A stretch of 64,000 nucleotides of DNA, taken from the NCBI RefSeq assembly GCF_030272615.1, contig NC_081408.1, forward strand, positions 306,428,450 to 306,492,449. Direction: 5' to 3'. The notes under the pieces are model-generated. The model ran no database searches, was not told the DNA's origin, and worked only from the letters and a program-made list of their open reading frames with translations. How positions within the stretch are numbered: the stretch's first letter is position 1; every line of letters begins with the position of its first letter. Source of the DNA: Cryptomeria japonica (taxonomy: Eukaryota > Streptophyta > Pinopsida > Cupressales > Cupressaceae). This document shows positions 10,376 through 19,242 of this stretch, piece by piece. Both the position numbers and the translations under genes were made by a program.

Positions 10376-12255
10376 TGTTGTATCTACTAATGCTCTTTCA
10401 AGAATTTATTTGTGTGTAGGTAAAAACCTTAAAAGTTCTAAGATGGGTATTTGTGCAGGAGTTTTCTAAATTTGATCCACTAGACTGTATTGTTTTGCAG
10501 TACATGACGTATTAGTTGTAGGAACCAAAAAAACAAATTTGGCTTTGCTTCTTGTGATAGCATGAGAAGGTTCTTGATGTTGTTTCTCTTTAACCACAAT
10601 CACATTCACCACATTGTCATATGCATGAGCATAGCTAACCTTTGCTTTACCTTTACCATTTTGTGTTGCTAATGATTTACCCTTCTCATAGTTAGGAAGC
10701 GAAGTTTTGAAAGTTGTATGAGATTCATTTTTTGTATGTCCATCCATAGTTATCACTCCATTATCAATCATATCTTGGATAACATGTTTCAACCACTGAC
10801 AATTATCCATATGGCGTCCCTTGTTCTGATGAAAATCATAATAATGGTTGTCATTCCACCAAGAGGGTTTCACTTGAGGTTTGAAGTTTCTTCCTTCTGG
10901 AAAAGTAATCAAATTTTTTTCAAGAAGCATCTTTAATGCTGACCCAAGTGGTTCACCAATGTTTGTAAAATTCCTTCGAAAGAAATTGTTGAAAGTTGAT
11001 TTTTGGTGCTTGTTAGTTTGTGGAGCCACTACTGAGTGATTGGATAAATTGAAAACCGGTTTCTTTGGTTTTACATTGTTGTTATCCACTATCCCATCGT
11101 TGACAACATTTCAATTTCTATTCCAAAATTTGGGCTTATCATTGTTGTTGTTACTAGTATTGTTGTTAGGAGGATTAACTCCTTCTTTGTATAGCTCAAA
11201 CTCACCCCTCTTTACCATAGTTTCTTCGATTATGATTCCATTGTGAATCATCTTTTCAAAATTTTGATGACATTGCATTTTTAGATTATAACTCATTTGA
11301 TCATTTAGGTTGTCGATCAATATGTCCATTTTCTCATATTCTGGCATCGTACGAGGATATCGTGAAGCTACTTGTCTCTATCTCTGTAGAAATGTCATGA
11401 AAGGTTCTCCACTCTTTTGTTTAGTATTACATAGGTCTAGCATTGTGACCTCATGTTGTATGTTGTAAGAGTATTGTGAAACAAACTTATCCACCAATTC
11501 TATGAATGATCTAATTCCAGATGGAAGTTTGGAGAACCATTCCATAGCTAGTCCACTTAAGCTCTTCGGAAATAATCTCATTAGGTATGTATCCTCATAT
11601 GCAAACTCCATACTCATCATGCAAAATTCTTGTATATGATCCTAGGGATTAGTGCTACCATTATATTTATCGTATCTAGGAGTTTCACAACCTGTAGGAA
11701 AGGGTACCATGTTTATATTTTTGTTGAATGGGTAAGGAGATTTCTTGAAGAGAGTATCCTCTAACAGTTCCTCTCTGCAAATCTTGAATCTATGTTTGCA
11801 GCATTTGTATTTGTTGTGTAAGAGTTACGAGAGGATTATCAACATGATTTATTCTAGTATAATCATGAGTTTTCATTCTAGTATGATCTTGATCTCTTCT
11901 TATATCATCTCAACTCTTTCTTATGTCTTCATTAGATTTGGCATTGTTGAGAATTTCTACGTCATCCCTTTTGGGAATGAAAGTTTCCTCATTAGTTCTT
12001 TTGTTATCAAGAATTGATGTGTCATCCTTTTTAAGATTGAAATTCTCCTTGTGTTGTTCATTATCATGGAAAGGGACACTTCTCTATTGTCCTAAATTTC
12101 TCACATCAAAATCTTGGGGGAGTGTAGCACCAAATTTTGCTAACATTAGGAAGTATTTTTCTTATCGAATTTAGGATCTTATTTCATTTCTCTGATATGT
12201 TGATCTGTTATGTCTTCTTCTTGTATTTCACTTTGGTATGCCATGTTCCTATAAT
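10376..12255 (-). pseudogene. Gypsy-A Gag, broken
   Basis: Three open pieces cover most of Gag. 11378-11620 has MSMEFAYEDTYLMRLFPKSL, GLAMEWFSKLPSG and QYSYNIQHEVTML, the capsid-type retrotrans-gag block. 11111-11347 continues with the Asn-rich tail. 10466-11089 has PSWWNDNHYYDFHQNKGRHMDN and the helix WLKHVIQDMIDNGVI, a remnant of a C-x2-H-x4-H-x4-C knuckle with the first Cys replaced. Before 11650 the N-terminal part is recognisable but broken (ATLPQDFDV, PLVTLTQQIQMLQ), matching Gypsy-C. Confidence 0.85.
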
Positions 12256-12555
12256 ATTCAACCATTTTAAATGTTTCTATTTTCATTTCTGCGATCTTAT
12301 GTCTCTGCACTCTAGTTAAAATGGGCATACACATGTGTTGAATATTGTGCAAGGATTCTATTGTCTAAAAGGTGTTTCGATAAGTGACCAACTATCAATG
12401 TAGATATGATAGAGTGATATGACATGAAAAGATAATTCAAGTATTTATAAGTTTGTAAATTTTTCAATCTTCAGTTGGAGTGCAATGATGATGATTTTGA
12501 TAAGACCAAGTCTAATAGGAATGATATATCCTATGATATGGGACAAGATTATCCT
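12256..12555 (-). other. Gypsy-A leader, inner part next to Gag
   Basis: AT-rich sequence between the first recognisable Gag codons and the N1 insertion point. Before N1 inserted, it was continuous with 19243-21040. No reading frame is convincing. Confidence 0.6.
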
Positions 12556-12560
12556 GATCA
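12556..12560. repeat. Target-site duplication of N1, left copy (GATCA)
   Basis: GATCA directly before the left LTR; exact match at 19238-19242. Confidence 0.93.
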
Positions 12561-13344
12561 TGTTGGCAAATGCACACTCCAATGAGAAATTGTAGGTGAT
12601 TGAAGGTTTTGTCATTGATGGCAACCTTGCAATCATATGACCTCGACAAGACAAAGATATCGGCACCAGCACCGACAGACTCTACACCAGCATACAGAAC
12701 ACCGGCAGTGAAAGGAAGGATACCGACACCTTGGCCGACTTCAATTTTGTTTAAAATGTATTTTGTAATTAATTGTAAAATCATTGTAAGCTGACATGGC
12801 GAGTTGTAATATGACTCATATATGTATGAGATCATTTTCTAATAGGAAATGTGTGAAATAGGATGCAAAATAAGCACACCTAATATGCGAAATATTGGTA
12901 AGGGTTTATGTTGTAGCAGAGCTTAAACCGGTACTGAATCTGGCATAGCAGATGTTGATCTGAAGTAGTACAAGACATTGGATTAGTATAATCCATTTTT
13001 GTAAGTCAATGTGACTTCTTTTCTAATTGAGCAGTGAGCTCTAGGCACTTGGCCTTCCTGCATGTGCAGGCCCCTATTGTAAGAGTAATATTCCCTTATT
13101 GGCCAATAAGCAAATATTGTGGGTCACAAATCCCACCGAGGTTTTTCCCACACCGGGTTTCCTCGTTAAAACACTATGTTATGGTGTGCTTCTCATGTTT
13201 TTTTTATTGTTCTTAGTTACTGCATTATTTCTGGTTTACTGGTACATAGTTTTAATATGCTTTTCATGTTTTAAGTCAAGTAAATTTATATATCAGTTAG
13301 ATACTAATTCACCCCCCCTCTCAGTATCTTTGGGAATCCTAACA
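12561..13344 (+). repeat. N1 5' LTR
   Basis: 784 bp, starting TGTTGGCAAATG and ending ATCCTAACA. It includes three RCCGAC words (12671, 12722, 12734), a TATA-like CATATATGTATGAG stretch near 12816, the GTTTTTCCC/GGGTTTCC motif near 13143-13163 shared with the other Copia-type LTRs, and the U5 hairpin (13299-13305 with 13323-13329). Confidence 0.95.
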
Positions 13345-13346
13345 AT

Positions 13347-13358
13347 TGATATTAGAGC
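13347..13358 (+). other. N1 primer-binding site (initiator tRNA-Met type)
   Basis: TGATATTAGAGC, two bases after the LTR. It differs from the perfect iMet site TGGTATCAGAGC at two positions, both transitions (G to A and C to T). Confidence 0.85.
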
Positions 13359-14520
13359 TTGGTCCTCTATTTTCAGAAGCCTAACAACTTGAGGAAGATC
13401 TTGTCACTGGTAGAGACGAAAAACTAGAGAAAGCAATTGGAAACAACTCTTATATACTATGATGCAGAAAAAGTAAAGAATATCAAACTTGAGGATGATC
13501 TGAAAGCTTCTTAGGATATTATTCAAGCACTTCAAGAGAATTTAACTATTGCAAGGAACAAGAGGAGAGAACTTTGTGAAAATATACAGAATGAGGAAAA
13601 TGAAAAGGAAACTCTTAATGATTTGGTAAACAAGCTAAGACAAGAAATCAGCACAACAAAGAATGAGATGCAAGATATGACTATGATATTCTGTAAAGAA
13701 ATTGAAGATAGAAAGAAGAATGAAGAAGACTTGGTTAGAAGACTAAATGATGCTAGAAATAAAAACACAAGACTCAGTCATGAAAATGATATGTTGAAGA
13801 TAGATCTTATGCACACACAAATGACAAAACTGAACTCATGAAATAGAAAGGAATCTTGGAGAATGAACTGACTGCTGCAAATCAACACAAGGAGAAATTC
13901 AAGAAAATTTCAGAAGAACTTGGTGACTACTGAAGAATCAAAAACCTAATGGTGATACAAATGGCCTTGGCTTTGAAGTTGGTTAAAGCTCCAATACTGC
14001 AAACAATCATGATCATTGCAAATCAGTAAGACAACCTACTACTTACAAATTTAATGGAAAATGCTTTAACTGTAACAAGTATGGTCATAGAGAAACTCAG
14101 TGTAGATCTATAAATTATCAGAATACTAATACACCCACCGGTCAATATTCTAAATGCAACAAAGTTGGTCATAATTCAGAGAATTGCAGAATGAATGTAA
14201 GATGTTATATTTGTGGAAGATTTGGACACTTATCTAATCAATGCAGAACACATACCGACATAGGATATGGGAAAGCTATTCAAAAGAACAATGTGACTTG
14301 TTATGCCTGTAACAAAATTGGACATATTGCCAAACTTTGTAGAAGGCATCACTGGCAAATAACAAAGGTCCTAGTTTGAAAGGTAAAGAAAAGGTTGAAG
14401 AGGTAAAGCAGGAATTCTCAAAACAATGGATCAGAAAGTCAGATCTGAATGTTGATGGGAATACTCCTCCACCAGTAGAACAAAGTAACACTCCATCGAC
14501 AGGAGACTCTTCATCTAACT
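13359..14520 (+). pseudogene. N1 ORF1: coiled coil followed by four zinc-knuckle units
   Basis: The first 200 or so codons are charged, heptad-like helix with no capsid domain visible (open piece 13623-13841: RQEISTTKNEMQDM, EIEDRKKNEEDLVRRL). A short NGLGFE-type word near 13960 follows; the same word occurs in the Copia-C Gag. From 14041 one frame holds four units: CFNCNKYGHRETQC, YSKCNKVGHNSENC (first Cys changed to Tyr), CYICGRFGHLSNQC and CYACNKIGHIAKLC, ending at a stop by 14379. The part to 14520 is polar and in another frame. The coiled-coil half has several stops. Its role is inferred to be RNA binding and assembly, as for Gag. N2 ORF1 is homologous along its whole length. Confidence 0.85.
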
Positions 14521-14827
14521 GAAGAAAAATCCTTTGGGGGTTTAGCAACAAAATGAAAAACTTGCTATTATTCCCTCGATTGATGGTGAGAAGTTGAAAT
14601 TACTTCTATACCGGTAGATGAGTTAAGTTGTGACTTAACCAACAAGCATTAAATATGGTAGTTGGAGAAAATAACATTATAAAGCAAATGTTTTGGCTCC
14701 TTTTTCATTCACCAAGCATTCAAATCTTCAAGAGCGCAAAAATTCCCGAGCGAAGGCATTCTAAGTGAAGAAGTGAAGCAATCCATCAAAGAATTCATCC
14801 CTAAGGCATATTGAGGTATTTATAGCT
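14521..14827 (+). other. N1 spacer between ORF1 and ORF2
   Basis: About 300 bp with no convincing reading frame. In an ordinary Copia element the whole pol gene would lie between Gag and a downstream reading frame; here there is no trace of protease, integrase or RT. Confidence 0.6.
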
Positions 14828-15794
14828 ATGGAATCTTCATTCACTCCTGAATTTATTGAAAACCCTACTGTTGTTGAGGTTATTAAGCGCCCTAGACCCG
14901 TTTTCAAACTAGTTCCCAAAATTGCAAAGAAAGATGATAGCATGGGTGCATTTTCTCAAATTCCTAAGGGAGTAGTATATGCTAAAGACCCTAGGATGTA
15001 TATACATTATCATATTGAGGAATTGGGTGATGATGAGATTAAGAATATGTATGTCTATGATTTGTGATGAATCTAGAAATGTCAAGCCTAAACACAAAAT
15101 AGTGGAAATCTTAGGTTTTACTGAAATTCTTAGTATCTCGGATTTTCCCAAGGATATCATAAGGATTGTTTTAAGCAGAGTACATGGTGAATTTTTTTGG
15201 TTGGACTCAATTCATAAAATCACAAAAGAAGTCGTAAAAGCTGTAACAGGGTTACCTTCCACTGGTAACAAACCTAACAAAACAAAGAAGGTCTCAAATG
15301 ACACAGTGACAAACCTAACTGGTGCAACATTTGATAAAAGGTCTTTAAGGGTAAACAATGTAAAAGACATTAATGTCAGATTTATCAGTATGATCTTAGG
15401 TTATAAGGCTACACATGCAAATAGGTTAAATTCAATTTCTAGCCTATGTATCAAAAGTGCCTATGATATGGTCAATGATAATGCAAGAATAGATATATGT
15501 GAATGGCTTAAAGATGAGCTGATAGACAATTTGGGAAAGATTAAAGGAGATAAAAAAGGAACATTCAGATTTGGAAACTTACTTGTTGTTTTGATGTTGT
15601 GCATAACCAAACAAGTACCCAATATTGGTGCTAGAGAGTTTGGCTTTGACATACCGATAGGAAAACAACTGTTAGATTTACTGAGAAATATGGGAGAGAA
15701 TAGGGAGAAAAACCTAAATGAGTATTTTCAAGCATTGAAGGCTCGAATGAAAACTAGAGTAAGATTGTCACAAGTTATTGTGGGTAAGTATTAG
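14828..15794 (+). pseudogene. N1 ORF2, N-terminal domain (unknown family)
   Basis: Start chosen at the ATG 14828 (MESSFTPEFIENPTVV), because homology with N2 begins a few residues after it. The frame 14828-15067 continues into 14979-15794 after a one-base deletion near 15066. Landmarks shared with N2: RPRPxFK, PxGVVYxK, IHYHIEELG, VLSRVHGEF, ITKE, GLP, KKVSND, a GATxDKRS block, and DELIDNLGKIKGDKKGTF. The domain is mixed alpha-type, about 320 residues, with one mildly hydrophobic stretch (LLVVLMLCI) too short to call a membrane segment. It ends at TAG 15792-15794. I do not recognise the family. Plant mobile-domain or env-like proteins are possible comparisons, but no motif settles it. Confidence 0.75.
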
Positions 15795-16304
15795 AAAGAA
15801 ATATGTTTTGTGATCAAGAAAGATGAAATCTGGATGGAGGCAATTATCCCTAGAACTATTTGGGTAACTAAAATGGGCTATGAAATAGATGACAACATCG
15901 TAGAAACTTATGCAAAAGCCCTCCTTGAAGCTCCAAAGGAACCAAAAGAGAAAGTGTTTGGTAGTGTTGAAGCAATAGAAAGTACTATTCAATCTAGGAA
16001 AAGGGTTAAGAAAGTTGAAGCAACTGTAAGAAAAGGAACCTGGCAGGAAAAGGCAATCAAGGAAGATGTTTTGAGACAAACTGGTATAAGTGAAAGTGAG
16101 TTGAAAGAACCTCAATCGGAAACTCATCTTTCACCGGTTGGAACTTCTTCTGAGAGTGATATACCAGCAGTATTTAAAAGGGTAGAAAGGAAAAGAAAAC
16201 CCACACCGGTACCCTCTCCTACACCAAAAAGAACCAAACAAAAACAACAAGCAGTAAGGCCTCCAACAAAGAAAATGAATCCTAAGAAGAAGAAGGTAAA
16301 ATAG
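15795..16304 (+). pseudogene. N1 ORF2, second segment with basic Pro-rich tail
   Basis: Same frame as the segment before the TAG at 15792. It begins with EICFVIKKDEIWMEA and PRTIWVTKMGYEIDD, well conserved in N2 (CFMVKKDETLMEV, PQKIWIEEMGYEVDA). It ends in a Lys/Arg/Pro-rich stretch (KRKPTPVPSPTPKRTKQK, then KKMNPKKKKVK) that looks like a nuclear localisation or nucleic-acid-binding tail. Ends at TAG 16302-16304. Function unknown. Confidence 0.72.
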
Positions 16305-17284
16305 ACTATTGCTCCAATAGACAAACTTCTTAGCAAAATTACAAAGGATGGTAAGCTGAAGAACATAAACAAAATATACAATACACTATCAGCTGATGAT
16401 AAGTAAAGCATAGAGAACAATGTAATTCTACACTTAGATATATATAAGGAATTTTTGATGCAAATTGTTGATGAAATTCCAAATGATCTGTATAGGAGAC
16501 TTGAAGCTAGAAAATTAGCCATTGTTGAGCTGGATAAGAAAATTAAGATTGAAAAATTACTTGCAGTGCATCCAGGTAACTCACTTGATGAAATAGACAA
16601 ATTAATCAGTGAAGCAAACTAGACAATATTCTCCATTGCTCACCGGCATGTAGCACTAATAGCTGGTAAAGTAAATGAAGTATCTAAGGAAACAACAAAT
16701 GCATGGGATATATTCTTTGTGGAAAAAGAAAAAGAGGAAGAATTACTTAGGCCAAAAACTATCAAAGTATATCAAAAGGACAGAGATAAGGGGAAAGGTA
16801 ATGTAGGTGGACCACCAAGCCTGAAAATAATTGACAATGTGCCCCCACCTCTTTCAGATACTCCATCGGTAGACACTACTAACAGACAACTGGCCACAGA
16901 GAGTATGGAAACTCCGGTAGAGGATACAAATCCTAATTCTGAAATTTTGTATATGGTAAATGTAGACACACAGGAAGTTAATGTTGTGGTTGATAAAGAA
17001 ACCACTGAGGATAAGGTGAAAATGTGGATACCGAGTCACCGACTACAGAGGTTGAGATGAACATAGAAAAACCTACACAAACAGAGCAACCGATAGAGGA
17101 TACCATAGAGAAACTGGTAGATTCAACAGAAAAACCATCTGAAGAACTGACAAAAGAGAGTTTAGAGGCACAAACTGAGATTACATCTGAGAAATCGGCA
17201 GTTAAAAGCTCAGAGAAACCCTCTGAGACATAGATAGAGAAACCAAAATAGGTACAGGTTGAAGCATAGGTTTAGACAAACACA
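16305..17284 (+). pseudogene. N1 ORF2, middle segment (helical part and Thr/Glu/Pro-rich spacer)
   Basis: Continues in the same frame through TAA near 16405 and TAG near 16621 (open piece 16719-17060), then slips one base near 17030 into the frame of 17024-17233. The first half is helical (LLSKITKDGKLKNINKIYNTL, DEIDKLISEAN); N2 has the matching ITKDGMLKNV. The second half is repetitive and acidic (EKPTQTEQPIEDTIEKL, KPSEELTKESLEAQTEITSE). Four TAG codons between 17231 and 17280 sit where CAG would read on. A flexible linker is likely. Confidence 0.68.
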
Positions 17285-18250
17285 GTGCCACCGACCCAAA
17301 CTAAAAAGAAAAAACCTTTGTTTGTGGAAATGCAAACACAGATTGACCTACTAGAGGTTGAATCAAGTAACGTAATTACCACAAGTGGTAGCATGGCTAT
17401 TATAAAGACTGTTGGACAAACATCTGGTACATCTATGGTAGAATTCAGACCTACAAATGTAACAGAGGTCTTCTTAGATTCAATAAAGAAGATCACAGAA
17501 TGCAATGCACAAACCTATAAGGCTATTGATGATACAATTCCAATTCTTAAATTGATTGCACCAAAGTGCACAGTTGATAATAAGGATTCTTTAGGACAAC
17601 TAGACACATTGTCCAAGTTCATCACCAGTAACTTATTGACCATTGATCAAATAAATGAGGATACATTTAAGGAAAGGATGATAAAGGAAAAAGAGAAATT
17701 CTTTGAGGATATTGTAAATAAGAACAAGGAGAAAATGGATACTCTATTACCGAAACTTGGAGAAATAATTCTTGACTCCAAGAAACTGTACAGGGACACC
17801 TGTAAAACAAATATTTTGACAGAGGATCTTGACAAGGAGATCAAAAAAGCACAAGATAAGATAAACAATATTGGTGACAGTTTGATAGGTGCATCGGATT
17901 CATTTTTGGAGTTAGAGAAGAAGATTTCAAAGCAAGAAGAGAAAATCAAGAAAATAGAAAATGACAAACAGGGAATGAAGGATAAAGCAAAGGACTTGAA
18001 ATGCAGACTTAGTCCAAGACTTGAATACCTTATTTCTTTGAGAAAAGAAATATCTGAGGCTCTGGTTCCTAGACTGAAGACACCAGAAGAACAAATGTAC
18101 ATACTCACTAGTACAGTGCAAAGAACTCAAGAGGCAATAAATGACAACAAAACATTCAATAACAGTATAAATTTAATTTTGATAGATATCTTTCAGATTG
18201 TAACCCACTGGTTACAAGAATCCAGGCAGAACTCCATTGACACCGAATGA
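17285..18250 (+). pseudogene. N1 ORF2, C-terminal coiled-coil domain (321 open codons)
   Basis: Longest undamaged piece in N1. It opens with TQTKKKKPLFVEMQTQIDLL and has long charged helices (KERMIKEKEKFFEDIVNKNK, LEKKISKQEEKIKKIEN), then a short conserved block (CRLSPRLEYLISLRKEI) and ends at TGA 18248-18250, about 190 bp before the terminal purine tract. N2 keeps the same helix and the start of the block (RRARSLRGLVSP) before Copia-C cuts it. Heptad character suggests self-association. Codon frame continuous with 17024-17233. Function unknown. Confidence 0.75.
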
Positions 18251-18270
18251 CAACCTTTGTCATTGATGTC

Positions 18271-18280
18271 AAAGGGGGAG
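18271..18280 (+). other. N1 upstream polypurine-like motif
   Basis: AAAGGGGGAG preceded by CATTGATGTC, 169 bp before the terminal tract. Equivalent second copies are at 1703-1712 (Copia-A), 41872-41881 (Copia-B, AAAGGGGTAG) and about 53635-53643 (Copia-C). Confidence 0.6.
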
Positions 18281-18439
18281 TAGTGGGATGAGAAAAATGG
18301 TCAGAAGAAAGGACATCATCTGCTCAGGGGGAGCATACATTTTTTGGCACACAGTTTTGGTAAGACAATTTTGGCAGACTATTTTTGGATATCATTTTGG
18401 ACACTTTTGATTTTTCTCATGAGTGTTGCCATCAATGCC

Positions 18440-18449
18440 AAAGGGGGAG
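18440..18449 (+). other. N1 polypurine tract
   Basis: AAAGGGGGAG preceded by ATCAATGCC and followed by AT and the LTR start TGTTGG; standard plus-strand primer position. Confidence 0.88.
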
Positions 18450-18451
18450 AT

Positions 18452-19237
18452 TGTTGGCAAATGCACACTCCAATGAGAAATTGTAGGTGATTGAAGGTTT
18501 TTTCATTGATGGAAACCTTGCAATCATATGACCCCAGCAAGACAAAGATACTGACACCGGCACCGATAGACTCTACACCGACATACAAAACACCGACAGT
18601 GAAAGGAAGGATACCGACACCTTGGCCGACTTTAATTTTGTTTAAAATGTATTTTGTAATTAATTATAAAATCATTGTAAGCCGACATGGCGAGTTGTAA
18701 TATGACTCATATATGTATGAGATCATTTTGTAATAGTAAATATGTGAAATAGGATGCAAAATAAGCAGACATAATATGCGAAATATTGGTTAAGGGTTTA
18801 TGTTGTAGCAGAGCTTAAACCGGTACTGAATCTAGCATAGCAGATGTTGATCTGAAATAGTACAAGACATTGGATTAGTATAATCCATTTTTGTAAGTCA
18901 GTGTGACTTCTTTTGTAATTGAGCAGTGAGCTCTAGGCACTTGGCCTTCCTGCATGTGCAGGCCCCTATTGTAAGAGTAATATTCCCTTATTGGCTACTA
19001 AGTGAATATTGTGGGTCACAAATCCCACCAAGGTTTTTCCCATGCTAGGTTTCCTCATTAAAACACTGTGTTATGGTGTGCTTCTCATGTTTTTGTTATT
19101 GTTCTTAGTTACTACATTATTTCTGGTTTACTAGTACATAATTTTAATATGCTTTTCATGTTTTAAGTAAAGTAAATTTATATACCGGTTAGATACTGAT
19201 TCACCCCCCCCTCTCAGTATCTTTGGGAATCCTAATA
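18452..19237 (+). repeat. N1 3' LTR
   Basis: 786 bp, starting TGTTGGCAAATG, ending ATCCTAATA. The terminal CA has become TA by one C-to-T change. It aligns with 12561-13344 throughout. U5 hairpin stems 19191-19199 and 19214-19222 pair over 9 bp. Confidence 0.95.
18577..18630 (+). promoter_or_regulatory. Cluster of four RCCGAC (DRE/CRT-core-like) words in the N1 LTR
   Basis: ACCGAC at 18577, 18592 and 18613 and GCCGAC at 18625. RCCGAC is the core bound by plant DREB/CBF factors in cold and drought responses. The 5' LTR keeps three (12671, 12722, 12734); others there are one transition away. Regulatory use is inference from the word alone. Confidence 0.35.
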
Positions 19238-19242
19238 GATCA
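19238..19242. repeat. Target-site duplication of N1, right copy (GATCA)
   Basis: Exact repeat of 12556-12560. Confidence 0.93.

Larger units (their letters stand above)
12561..19237 (+). mobile_element. N1: pol-less LTR retrotransposon of the N family
   Basis: 6,677 bp with LTRs 12561-13344 and 18452-19237, perfect 5-bp duplication GATCA, tRNA-iMet-type primer site and polypurine tract, so it moved as an LTR retrotransposon. The 5.1 kb interior has no protease, integrase, RT or RNase H. It holds ORF1 (coiled coil plus four CCHC units) and ORF2 (about 1,140 codons, family unknown). By eye the LTRs differ at roughly one base in twenty over the first 400 bp, so it is moderately young. N2 (42178-46606) is a second copy of the same type. 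It would need proteins supplied by a Copia element. Confidence 0.93.

Noticed and set aside
15768-16127. Minus-strand frame of 119 codons inside N1
   Set aside because: Antisense shadow of ORF2; Phe/Ser-rich with no motif.
17647-18108. Minus-strand frame of 153 codons inside N1
   Set aside because: Antisense of the ORF2 coiled coil; Lys/Glu codons read backwards give Phe/Leu/Ser.
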